In this document: one piece after another, positions 1 to 6,914 of the stretch | How the letters are laid out: every line of letters starts with the position of its first letter | Numbering within the stretch: the stretch's first letter is position 1 | Source of the DNA: CAYNCE01 sp964522515 | Lineage (GTDB): Bacteria; Patescibacteriota; Patescibacteriia; UBA2196 | Direction: 5' to 3' | DNA: 19,634 nucleotides | Assembly (NCBI GenBank): GCA_964522515.1 | Contig: CAZFWC010000012.1 | Location: forward strand, 1-19,634 | The notes under the pieces: generated by a model | Seen by the model: the letters and a program-made list of their open reading frames with translations, nothing else | The model's database searches: none | Told to the model about the DNA's origin: nothing | Translations under genes and position numbers: made by a program

Positions 1-24
1 TTTGTCTAGTCTACTCTTGACAAA
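1..24. promoter_or_regulatory. Operator-like 24-bp dyad, copy 1
   Basis: First of three 24-bp imperfect palindromes upstream of the sigma-factor gene. Each arm fits TGTC-N-R-G-N-N-T (left arm TTTGTCTAGTCT; right arm, reverse-complemented, TTTGTCAAGAGT). All six half-sites of the three copies keep that pattern, as expected for a dimeric regulator. It touches the window edge, so further copies may lie upstream. The regulator is unknown. Confidence 0.55.
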
Positions 25-77
25 AAATAAACAAGTGTGCTAAGATTAGACAATCTAATTTTTTTAAAAATCCAATT

Positions 78-101
78 TTTGTCTAGGTTAGTCCGGACAA
101 A
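78..101. promoter_or_regulatory. Operator-like 24-bp dyad, copy 2
   Basis: Half-sites are TTTGTCTAGGTT and (reverse-complemented) TTTGTCCGGACT. It has the same 24-bp length and dyad centre as copies 1 and 3. It starts 77 bp after copy 1 and 120 bp before copy 3. Confidence 0.55.
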
Positions 102-107
102 TACACA

Positions 108-159
108 AAAACATTAAAACACATCCGCCTACCGGACGGGTAGGAAAACATTAAAACAC
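108..159. repeat. 22-bp palindromic element flanked by 15-bp direct repeats
   Basis: AAAACATTAAAACAC occurs at 108-122 and again, identically, at 145-159. Between the copies (123-144) is a GC-rich segment whose core is a hairpin: CCTACC (128-133), a 5-nt loop, GGTAGG (139-144). A palindromic insert bounded by identical direct repeats looks like an insertion with target-site duplication. A simple local duplication is the alternative. The insert is far more GC-rich than its surroundings. Confidence 0.6.
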
Positions 160-197
160 TTTTTTATTATTTGGTCAATTTTTAATAAAAATGTAAA

Positions 198-221
198 TTT
201 GTCCAGAGTAGTCTAGACATT
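198..221. promoter_or_regulatory. Operator-like 24-bp dyad, copy 3
   Basis: Half-sites are TTTGTCCAGAGT and (reverse-complemented) AATGTCTAGACT. It is the copy closest to the promoter, ending 25 bp before the predicted -35 box at 247. That position suits an activator, or a repressor acting by looping with copies 1 and 2. Confidence 0.55.
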
Positions 222-246
222 TTTAGTATAAAACTAAAAAATAACC

Positions 247-275
247 TTGTCAAATTGCTTTTTTTAAATTATAAT
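247..275 (+). promoter_or_regulatory. Sigma-70-type promoter of the sigma/anti-sigma operon
   Basis: TTGTCA at 247-252, a 17-bp spacer, and a perfect TATAAT at 270-275 predict transcription starting near 282, about 60 nt before the ATG at 344. The leader contains TAACTCT twice (304-310 and 336-342) and no Shine-Dalgarno sequence. Confidence 0.6.
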
Positions 276-343
276 TTGTTTTATAATATAAATTAAAATA
301 TAGTTAACTCTGTAAGATTTTTTTTAAATAATGATTAACTCTA

Positions 344-934
344 ATGAATAAAAAATTAAACAAATTAAAATTAGCAATATTAGTAAAAAAAGTTAGACAA
401 GGCGATGATGAAGCTTTTGGTAAAATTTACGATCAATATATAAAACAAATATATCGTCTTATTTTTTTTAAAACTCCGTCAAAAGAAATTGCTGAAGATC
501 TTACTCAGGAAGTTTTTGTTAGTTTATTGGAATATTTAAAAAAAACAAAACATTCAATTGATCAATTGCAAGGTTTTATTTATAAAGTTGCGCGCAATAA
601 AATTGCTCATTATTATTCTACAACAGCTGACAAAGATAAAAATTTAGAATTAATAGAAGAAATTGAAAGTAATAAAATTTTTAATACAATTTCACAACCA
701 ATTTCAGGAATTGAATTAGAAAATATGGTTGACCAAAAAATTGATATTAAATTTGTAATGAAATGTATTAAAAAAATAAATAATAAAACTTATCAGGAAG
801 TAATTATTTTACGATTTATTCAAGATCTTAGTTTAAAAGAAATTTCAAAATTAATTAATAAAAATGTTAGCGCAACCAGTGTAACACTTTATAGAGCAAT
901 AAATAAGTTACGAAAAATTCTTAAAGAAAATTAA
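344..934 (+). CDS. RNA polymerase sigma factor, sigma-70/ECF family
   Basis: This 196-aa protein fits a two-domain alternative sigma factor that directs RNA polymerase to a dedicated promoter set. Residues about 18-90 form region 2, with the DDEAFGKIYDQY start, the AEDLTQEVF segment and FIYKVARNKIAHYY. Residues about 135-195 form region 4, including VIILRFIQDLSLKEIS and a helix-turn-helix ending near NKLRKIL. The length is normal for an ECF sigma factor. The ATG at 344 is the first in-frame start after the promoter and has no Shine-Dalgarno sequence. The downstream gene starts 14 nt after the stop and encodes a membrane protein, the usual sigma/anti-sigma arrangement. Its regulon is unknown; the adjacent surface-protein genes are the obvious candidates (inference). 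Family call strong, ECF group not assigned. Confidence 0.88.
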   Translation: MNKKLNKLKLAILVKKVRQGDDEAFGKIYDQYIKQIYRLIFFKTPSKEIAEDLTQEVFVSLLEYLKKTKHSIDQLQGFIYKVARNKIAHYYSTTADKDKNLELIEEIESNKIFNTISQPISGIELENMVDQKIDIKFVMKCIKKINNKTYQEVIILRFIQDLSLKEISKLINKNVSATSVTLYRAINKLRKILKEN

Positions 935-948
935 AGAAATAAATAAAA

Positions 949-1881
949 ATGAAAATTAAAGAATTTAAAAAACAATGTGAGCAAATACAAGATGTTTGCC
1001 AACCAGATAAAACTTGGCTAAAAGAAAGCCGTTCTTTTTTAATGTCTCAAGTTGGGCAAACTTCAGAAACGCAAGAACAAAAAGTTCCTGTTTGGTTAAA
1101 ATTGGCTGATGCTTTTGTTCCAGCTAATTTAAGATTACAACCTGTTGCGGTCTACAGTTTAGTTTTAGGATTATTTTTAATTACTTCATTTGCTTCAGTT
1201 AACGCTTCAAAAAATACTTTGCCGGGTCACCCATTGTATCCAGTTAAAATTATTGCGGAAAATATTAAATACAATCTTTCTTTTTCAAATCAAGCAAAAG
1301 CAAAAGTAGCAATGTCAATTGTTGAAAAAAGAGTTGGCGAATTAAAAATTATTGCAGTAGAAAAGCAAAATCAAGATCAAGATATTAATAATATTAATGA
1401 AAAACAAAAAAAAGTTGCTTCAGCTGTAAGCAAAGTTAAATCAAGTTTAGATATTGTAAAAAATAAATTAAATGATATTAAAGAAGATAAAAATGATGAA
1501 AATAAAAAAGCAGTAGTTGTTGTGAAAGAAATTGATGAAAAATTAGCATTAGTAAAAAATGAAATTCAAGAAACTAATAAAGAAATTGAAAATGAAATTT
1601 CAGAAGAGTTAGAAAAAACTTCTATTGTGGTTTTAGCTGTTTTAAATGAAGTAGAGGAAAACGAAGAAGGAGTTGTTGCAGGTGACAAAGAAGAAATTGT
1701 TGTGAAAGGAGTAATCACTTCTCAAGCAACTTCAACTTCGTCAACTTCAGAGCAGGATTTAATAAATGCAACAAGTTCTGATTTTGTAAAATTTGATAAT
1801 ATTATTAAACCAGAAAATATTTTAGTGATTGAAAAAATTGAAAAAGAATCAGAAGAGTTTGGAGTAGGGATTGAGGAGTAA
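949..1881 (+). CDS. DUF5667-like membrane protein, probable anti-sigma factor
   Basis: This 310-aa single-pass membrane protein has an N-terminal cytoplasmic part (1-65, with C10 and C17), one transmembrane helix at about 66-86, and an outside segment beginning LPGHPLYPVK, which matches the DUF5667 type of domain (about 88-150). A Lys/Glu-rich, probably coiled-coil stretch follows (about 135-230), then an acidic Ser/Thr-rich tail. I infer that the N-terminal part holds the sigma factor encoded just upstream and that the outer part senses the envelope. I do not see a zinc-binding HxxxCxxC motif, so it is not a classical ZAS anti-sigma factor. It is co-transcribed with the sigma gene. The alternative is a structural envelope protein that merely shares the operon. 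Confidence 0.7.
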   Translation: MKIKEFKKQCEQIQDVCQPDKTWLKESRSFLMSQVGQTSETQEQKVPVWLKLADAFVPANLRLQPVAVYSLVLGLFLITSFASVNASKNTLPGHPLYPVKIIAENIKYNLSFSNQAKAKVAMSIVEKRVGELKIIAVEKQNQDQDINNINEKQKKVASAVSKVKSSLDIVKNKLNDIKEDKNDENKKAVVVVKEIDEKLALVKNEIQETNKEIENEISEELEKTSIVVLAVLNEVEENEEGVVAGDKEEIVVKGVITSQATSTSSTSEQDLINATSSDFVKFDNIIKPENILVIEKIEKESEEFGVGIEE

Positions 1882-1900
1882 AAAATTAGAATTAAATTTT

Positions 1901-2094
1901 CTCCCCTCCTTTTCAAGCCTGCCTGTCCTGTAGGCAGGGAGGGGCTGTGGGGTGGTTAATAAATAGTTTTAATTCAGATGATTAAATATTATTTTATTAA
2001 TTTAATCGTGGTATTTATTAACCCCCCCTCTTAATCTCCCCCTTGAAAATGGGGAGAGACCCTAATGTCCTAACTAAATTGAAAAGGAGGGGAG
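1901..2094. repeat. 194-bp nested palindromic element (MITE-like or structured RNA)
   Basis: The ends are a perfect 16-bp inverted repeat, CTCCCCTCCTTTTCAA (1901-1916) and its complement at 2079-2094. Inside are a 7-bp hairpin (1918-1924/1932-1938), a perfect 12-bp inverted repeat GGTTAATAAATA (1954-1965/2012-2023) extended by four G-C pairs past one mismatch, a 7-bp AT stem (1980-1986/2001-2007), and a 7-bp stem TCTCCCC/GGGGAGA (2035-2041/2051-2057). CCCCTCC at 1903-1909 can alternatively pair with GGAGGGG at 1938-1944, so two folds compete. There is no open reading frame of note inside. It could be a non-autonomous mobile element, a dispersed repeat, or the 3' end of the sigma operon transcript. 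Confidence 0.65.
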
Positions 2095-2141
2095 CTCTAA
2101 AAATCTCTAAAATAAAAATTAAAATTAATTATTAATTAATA

Positions 2142-2203
2142 GTTAGTTTGTTGGCTTGTTAGCTTGTGAATTGTTCACAAGAAAGCAAGTTCAACAAGTT
2201 AAC
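2142..2203. repeat. Long imperfect hairpin
   Basis: Positions 2142-2170 fold back on 2174-2203 with a 3-nt loop. The apical stem is CTTGTGAA/TTCACAAG (8 bp), followed outward by 2155-2160 with 2184-2189, 2148-2153 with 2192-2197, and 2142-2147 with 2198-2203, interrupted only by small internal loops. No T-run follows on the plus strand, so it is not a typical terminator. Possible roles are a structured leader, an RNA-processing site or a dispersed repeat. Confidence 0.55.
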
Positions 2204-2214
2204 AAAATTTAAGT

Positions 2215-2280
2215 CTTTATTTAGTAAAGGCCGACATCGATTTTACATCGGTGAAATAAAGTCCTGACATTAAGTCAGGA
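2215..2280 (+). ncRNA. Pair of adjacent hairpins in the surface-gene leader
   Basis: CTTTATTT (2215-2222) pairs with AAATAAAG (2254-2261), enclosing an inner CCGA/TCGG stem (2231-2234/2248-2251). Directly after it is TCCTGAC (2262-2268), a 5-nt loop and GTCAGGA (2274-2280), followed by seven A. I do not recognise a known riboswitch class. The strand is assumed from the downstream gene. Confidence 0.35.
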
Positions 2281-2288
2281 AAAAAATC

Positions 2289-2362
2289 TAATCACAAGTA
2301 AATGTTATTTAAAATTATGAGTATCATATGAGCTCATAAACTAAATGAATTTATTGTGATTA
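2289..2362 (+). repeat. Inverted repeat just upstream of the 3WJ element
   Basis: TAATCACAA (2289-2297) is perfectly complementary to TTGTGATTA (2354-2362). The intervening segment contains a second 7-bp stem, TTATGAG (2315-2321) with CTCATAA (2333-2339). It ends 8 nt before the 3WJ element. A long inverted repeat also precedes the second 3WJ element (10702-10746). Confidence 0.5.
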
Positions 2363-2370
2363 AAAAGGTT

Positions 2371-2430
2371 CACCCCGTCAAATCCAGCAAAGCTGGAATT
2401 TTGCAAGAAGCAAAATTATTTGACAGGGCG
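2371..2430 (+). promoter_or_regulatory. Three-way-junction leader element A
   Basis: A 60-nt segment folds with no unpaired junction bases. The outer 13-nt arms (2371-2383 and 2418-2430) pair at 11 of 13 positions and are headed CACCC and closed by ATTTGAC. Inner hairpin 1 is CCAGC-AAA-GCTGG (2384-2396); inner hairpin 2 is AATTTTGC, a 5-nt loop, and GCAAAATT (2397-2417). The 3' arm contains AGGG and ends 10 nt before the ATG at 2441, so the fold could limit ribosome access. Element B at 10751-10809 has the same plan with different hairpin sequences. It may be a cis-regulatory RNA or a dispersed palindromic repeat; the pairing is directly visible, the role is inferred. Confidence 0.65.
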
Positions 2431-2440
2431 AGAAACAAAT

Positions 2441-5400
2441 ATGAAAAAATTATTAATAACAAGTCTGCTTGTTGCTTCTACTATTTCGATGGTAGGCGCT
2501 GGCGCTCTTTTAACTGTTGCGCCTGTTCAAGCTGCTAGTACTGGTGACTTAATCAAAGTCTCAACTAGCGCAGCTGTCTACTATTTAGGTGAAGGCAACA
2601 AAAGATACATTTTTCCAAACCAAGCTACTTATATGACTTGGTACAGTGATTTCTCTGGCGTTCAGACTATTTCTCAATCAGAAATAGAAGAAATGACTAT
2701 TGGCGGAAATGTAACATTCAGACCTGGTACTAAACTAATCAAGTTTCCAACTGTTGCTAAAGTTTATGCAGTTGAACCAGGTGGTGTTTTAAGACACATC
2801 ACTAGTGAATCAATTGCAAGTTCTTTGTACGGCGCAGAATGGTACAAAATGGTTGGCCAAGTTCCAGAAGAAAACTGGATTGCATACACTGAAGGTTCAG
2901 AAATTACAGACGCAACTTATCCAACAGGAACTTTAGTTAAAGAAGAAGGCGGTTCAACTATTTATTATATTGATGGTAGTGAAAAACGACCTGTTGCTGA
3001 TGAAACAGCATTTAACGCTAATTTATTTAGCTGGGGTAATGTTTTAACTGCTTCAAGTTTGGCTGCTTACACTGCAGGCGCTTCAATTACTGGCGCTGAA
3101 GGCGCAATCGCTAATATTGACGGAGCAGAAGTAACTTCTCCTGATACTTCAACTGGAACTTTAACTGTAAGTTTAGCTTCAGATACCCCAGCTTCAACAA
3201 CTGTTGTTTCAAGCGCTGCTTATGTTTACTTTACAAAAGTTAATTTAACAGCTTCTGGTGGTGATGTTGTCGTAGACAATATGAAAATTAAAAGAACTGG
3301 TTTGACAAATGATTCTTATTTTTCAGAAGTCTACCTTGTTGATGTTGACACAAGCACACTTCACGGCAGTGAAAAAACTTTAAATTCAAATCATGAAGTT
3401 TCAATTACGAAAGATTTAACTATTACTAATGGTACAACTAAATCTTTTTATTTAGCTGCTACTATGGGTACTGTTGTTGCGTCTGAAGGTGCACTATCTT
3501 TAACAGAAGTAAATGTTAAAGGCGATGCAATTGTAAGTGGAACATTGCCAATTACTGGAAATAAAATGTCGTTTAACAGCGCTATTACTATTGGTACAGC
3601 TACACAAAGTTTGGGTGGAACAAATCCATCAGCTACAACTTCTAAAAGAGTTGGTGAAACAGATGTAGTTTTTGCTGCAACAGACATTAAGGCTGCAACC
3701 GAAGATATGCAAGTTGAAATGATTACTTTTAACAATGTTGGAACTGCTTCAACAGGTGATTTTGGTAATCTTGATTTAGTTGTTGATGGGACTGTTTTGG
3801 CAACTGTTGCTAAAATGGATAGTGATAATAATGTTGTATTTAATTTATCTTCTTCACCTTATTCAATTAGCAAAGGTGACACAAAAAGTTTTGAAGTTCG
3901 TGGTGATATTTTAGATGGATCTGGTAGAACTATTCAATTAGACCATCAAAAGAAAACTGCTATTAAAATTAAAGGTAAAACTTATGGTTTTTATGTAACT
4001 CCTACTTATGTAGCTTCATCTGAACCATACTGGGATAATGGTGGTTCTATTAGTATTAGTAAAGGTTTATTAGCTGTTTCTAAAGCAACTTTAAGTTCAT
4101 ATAATGTTGCAGAAGATTCCAGTAATCAAGAAATTGGTGCGTTTTATATGCGTGCTACAGGTGAACCAATTATTATTACAGCAATGACAATGACAATGAC
4201 TACAACTTCAGTTGCTCATGTTGGTTTAGTTGATGATATTACTTTTTATGATGAAAATGGTGGCAGTGTTGCTGGTCCTGTAGCTCCAACTTCATATTCA
4301 GCTAGTGCCGCAACAGCAGTGCTTACTTTTAGCGATACTTTTACTGTTCCAACAGGATTACATAAATATATTGTAAAAGGTGATTTAGATAGCAATTGGA
4401 CAGCTAATGAAACAATTAAAGTAGAGTTTGATACAATTACAGCAAAAGGTGAAACAACAAACCAAACGCTTACTTCAAGTGAAAAAAGTGGAGATACAAG
4501 TGCTGATGGTGGAACTGTTACAGTTAAATCTGCTGATTTAAATGTTTCAAATTCAAGTTCTCCTGCTATAAATTCTGTAGCAAAAGGAACAACAAATTAC
4601 ACATTTGCTAGATTTGTGTTAGATGCAACACAATCAGGTGAAGATGTAAGAGTTTCTCGTTTGTTAGTTAAACACACTGCGGGCACTGCTGCTAAACATA
4701 GTGATATTCATAATATTACATTGTATGATGGAGACGGCACAGAGCCTTTAAATTCACCTCAAGCAGCTGAATCAACATCGGGCAGTACAACAGTAGCTAC
4801 ATCTACTATTGATTTGTTAGAATCATTAATTATTCCTGCTGGTAGCTCAAAAGTAGTTACTCTTAAAGCTGATATTTATGGTTCTGCAACTGCAACAACA
4901 CATAGATTTGGCTTAACTGGTTCTACTGGTGTTACTTCTTATGGAAATACTTCTGGAAATGCAATTACTGAAGATTATACAAATGGTCTTGGTCAATTAA
5001 TGACAATTGTTGCTGGCGGAACATTAAGAATGGCCAATGCAGGATCTAATCCAGCAGTTGGTTTAATTTTAGCTGATTCTACAAGTGAAGTTGGTGTGTT
5101 CACATTTGAAGCATTATATGAAGATGTTGAAGTCCAAAAACTTGGCTTTACATTTACAGGAAGTAATGAAGAGAATGTAGCAACATTACAGATTTGGGAA
5201 GGCGGACAAAAGATTGGTGAAACTCCAGTAACTGGAGCAAATGCAACTGTTACTCCTTCTGATTTACTTGTTTCTCCGGGTGTTTCAAAAACATTAACCA
5301 TGAAACTTGTTGCTCAAAAAGTTGGTCAAAGTGAATCAGGTGATTCTGGTGAAGGAATTACAATTAAACTTTCTGGAATAGAAGCAGTAGGAAAAGCTAC

Positions 5401-6043
5401 TGGTAGCCAAACTTCAAGTTTAACAATTTCTGGTCTTGATAACACAACAACAAACACTCAATACATCTTTAAATCAATACCAACTATCACTCAAGTAGCG
5501 TTGACTAGTAGCGGAATGAGTGATCTTGATGAAGCCGAACTTTATAAGTTTAAAGTTTCCGCTGATTCTAAAGGCGATATTGGTTTTGCTAAAAGTACAT
5601 TTAAGATTACTACAACTACTGTTGATGTAACTAATCTTAAAATGTATGAAGATGGAGTTGACAAAGTTGAAACTGCAATCAATTGTACTGTTGCTGAATC
5701 TACTGCAACAACAGGTCCAGATATTTTCAACATATTATTTGATACTGGAATAGGAAAAGAATACATGTTAATTGGTGCAGGTGAAAATGCTAAAACATAT
5801 ATTTTGAAAGGCACGGTAGCTAATTGGGGAGCAAGTGGTGATAAAATAGTTGTTGAAATGTTGGGTGATGCCACAGTTAATGCAACAATGAGTCCATTAG
5901 ATACTGTTGACGCTTTATCTAGCGATAACTTTATCTGGTCTGATTTGTTTATGGGCTTTAACACTACTACAGCCACAGGAGCAAATGAATGGACAAACGG
6001 TTATAAAGTATTTAGCACAACAACTCAATCTTTTACTTATTAA
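2441..6043 (+). CDS. Large secreted S-layer/adhesin-like protein
   Basis: This 1200-aa protein has a Sec signal peptide at residues 1-31 (MKKLL start, hydrophobic core, cleavage near VQA-AS). An in-frame TTG at 2420 lies inside the 3WJ stem and would put charged residues before the signal, so ATG 2441 is preferred. Residues about 35-205 hold three sub-repeats of the 'LIK...VYY...KRYIFPN' module, with WYSDFSGV and VYAVEPGG. The rest is Thr/Ser/Gly-rich beta-sandwich-like repeats of about 150 aa, starting near residues 239, 375, 542, 690, 860 and 1013, with recurring 'dV.v..l', 'i..gtsk...lkgdi' and Gly-rich turns. There is only one Cys, and no C-terminal membrane anchor or LPXTG motif. Lower AT content than its neighbours suggests a highly expressed surface protein. 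It probably forms an S-layer or a long adhesin. A strong terminator follows. No confident promoter is seen. Confidence 0.75.
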   Translation: MKKLLITSLLVASTISMVGAGALLTVAPVQAASTGDLIKVSTSAAVYYLGEGNKRYIFPNQATYMTWYSDFSGVQTISQSEIEEMTIGGNVTFRPGTKLIKFPTVAKVYAVEPGGVLRHITSESIASSLYGAEWYKMVGQVPEENWIAYTEGSEITDATYPTGTLVKEEGGSTIYYIDGSEKRPVADETAFNANLFSWGNVLTASSLAAYTAGASITGAEGAIANIDGAEVTSPDTSTGTLTVSLASDTPASTTVVSSAAYVYFTKVNLTASGGDVVVDNMKIKRTGLTNDSYFSEVYLVDVDTSTLHGSEKTLNSNHEVSITKDLTITNGTTKSFYLAATMGTVVASEGALSLTEVNVKGDAIVSGTLPITGNKMSFNSAITIGTATQSLGGTNPSATTSKRVGETDVVFAATDIKAATEDMQVEMITFNNVGTASTGDFGNLDLVVDGTVLATVAKMDSDNNVVFNLSSSPYSISKGDTKSFEVRGDILDGSGRTIQLDHQKKTAIKIKGKTYGFYVTPTYVASSEPYWDNGGSISISKGLLAVSKATLSSYNVAEDSSNQEIGAFYMRATGEPIIITAMTMTMTTTSVAHVGLVDDITFYDENGGSVAGPVAPTSYSASAATAVLTFSDTFTVPTGLHKYIVKGDLDSNWTANETIKVEFDTITAKGETTNQTLTSSEKSGDTSADGGTVTVKSADLNVSNSSSPAINSVAKGTTNYTFARFVLDATQSGEDVRVSRLLVKHTAGTAAKHSDIHNITLYDGDGTEPLNSPQAAESTSGSTTVATSTIDLLESLIIPAGSSKVVTLKADIYGSATATTHRFGLTGSTGVTSYGNTSGNAITEDYTNGLGQLMTIVAGGTLRMANAGSNPAVGLILADSTSEVGVFTFEALYEDVEVQKLGFTFTGSNEENVATLQIWEGGQKIGETPVTGANATVTPSDLLVSPGVSKTLTMKLVAQKVGQSESGDSGEGITIKLSGIEAVGKATGSQTSSLTISGLDNTTTNTQYIFKSIPTITQVALTSSGMSDLDEAELYKFKVSADSKGDIGFAKSTFKITTTTVDVTNLKMYEDGVDKVETAINCTVAESTATTGPDIFNILFDTGIGKEYMLIGAGENAKTYILKGTVANWGASGDKIVVEMLGDATVNATMSPLDTVDALSSDNFIWSDLFMGFNTTTATGANEWTNGYKVFSTTTQSFTY

Positions 6044-6077
6044 AGTAATTGATTAGATTCTGAATAGTTGAAATTAG

Positions 6078-6111
6078 AAAACCCCGTTTTTTAAAACGGG
6101 GTTTTTGTTTT
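6078..6111 (+). terminator. Rho-independent terminator of the large surface gene
   Basis: AAAACCCCGTTTT (6078-6090) and AAAACGGGGTTTT (6093-6105) form a 13-bp perfect stem with a 2-nt nominal loop, followed by a T-rich run. It lies 35 nt after the stop codon. This is the clearest terminator in the window. Confidence 0.9.
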
Positions 6112-6139
6112 TGACTTGTTTTTATTTTATTGATAAAAT
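6111..6139 (+). promoter_or_regulatory. Promoter giving a leaderless mRNA for the TPR gene
   Basis: TTGACT (6111-6116), a 17-bp spacer and TAAAAT (6134-6139) preceded by an extended -10 TGA (6131-6133). Counting the -10 box as -12 to -7 places +1 at 6146, the A of the ATG. It starts at the end of the preceding terminator's T-run. Confidence 0.6.
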
Positions 6140-6145
6140 TAAATT

Positions 6146-6892
6146 ATGAAAATCAACAAAAAAACAATTCAAATTATAATTCTAATTTTAATAATTTTAG
6201 GTGTTGGTTATTATTTTTTTAATGAGTTTTATTCAGATAAAAAAAATAGTGATAATAATTATTATGTTGATAATAATTATAAAATTGAGCAGGCAAGTTT
6301 GGAAGAAATTTTTGAATTTAAAATTTTTAATGAAAATTTAAACGAAGAGCAAATTAATAAGTATAAAGAAAAATTTGACAATTTGGTCAAACAAGTTAAA
6401 ACATTTGAAAAAGATAAAATTAGTTTGAGTGTTTTAAATAGTCTCGGTCAAATAAAGAATATTTTACACGATTTTGACGGAGCCAGAAAAGTTTGGGAAT
6501 ATGCTTGTATTATTAATCCAAAAAATTCCATTTCATTTTTTAATTTAGGAACTTTGTATTCGGAAAATCTAAAAGATAATGAAAAAGCAGAAATTAATTT
6601 TATGAAAGCTTTACAAAATTCAGCAGGTGAAAAAGCAAACGAACAATATTATCGCGGTGTAGTAAATTTTTATACTTATTTTTATACAGAAAAAAAACAA
6701 CAGATTGAAAAAATTTTATTACAAGGTTTAGAAACAGAACAATATAAAAATAACCAAGATTTGTTGGCCCTGTTGGCAACTTATTATGGTAATAACAATC
6801 AAAAACAAAAAGCAATTGAATATTGGGGAAAAGTTTTAGAAATTGACCCAAATAATAAAGCAGTTATTAATGAAATAGAAAAATTAAAATAA
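6146..6892 (+). CDS. Membrane-anchored tetratricopeptide-repeat protein
   Basis: This 248-aa protein has a short basic N-terminus and one transmembrane helix (about residues 8-27), giving an N-in anchor with the bulk outside. After an Asn/Tyr/Asp-rich linker, TPR-like helix pairs run from about residue 75 to the end: SLGQIKNILHDFDGARKVWEYA, NPKNSISFFNLGTLYS, and a last repeat with AIEYWGKVLEIDPNN. TPRs mediate protein-protein contacts, so a scaffold role in surface assembly is plausible. The next gene follows after 22 nt and is probably co-transcribed. A degraded relative of its C-terminal repeat lies at 8122-8220. The specific partner is unknown. Confidence 0.75.
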   Translation: MKINKKTIQIIILILIILGVGYYFFNEFYSDKKNSDNNYYVDNNYKIEQASLEEIFEFKIFNENLNEEQINKYKEKFDNLVKQVKTFEKDKISLSVLNSLGQIKNILHDFDGARKVWEYACIINPKNSISFFNLGTLYSENLKDNEKAEINFMKALQNSAGEKANEQYYRGVVNFYTYFYTEKKQQIEKILLQGLETEQYKNNQDLLALLATYYGNNNQKQKAIEYWGKVLEIDPNNKAVINEIEKLK

Positions 6893-6914
6893 AAATAATA
6901 TAAAATATAAAAAT

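Noticed and set aside
331..351. Mini-ORF MINSNE overlapping the sigma-factor start as a regulatory upstream ORF
   Set aside because: Six codons in AT-rich leader with no ribosome-binding site or attenuator structure; easily random.
2215..2280. Known riboswitch (for example fluoride, c-di-GMP or preQ1) in the surface-gene leader
   Set aside because: The hairpins lack the conserved sequence cores of the classes I can recall; kept only as unassigned structure.
1..2440. CRISPR array made of the repeated elements
   Set aside because: Three 24-bp dyads at unequal spacing (77 and 120 bp) and heterogeneous palindromes; no regular repeat-spacer pattern and no cas gene.
2356..2538. 60-aa frame covering 3WJ element A and the signal-peptide region
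   Set aside because: It is an out-of-frame shadow of the surface gene, and its start lies inside the inverted repeat; Cys-rich composition is an artefact of the frame.
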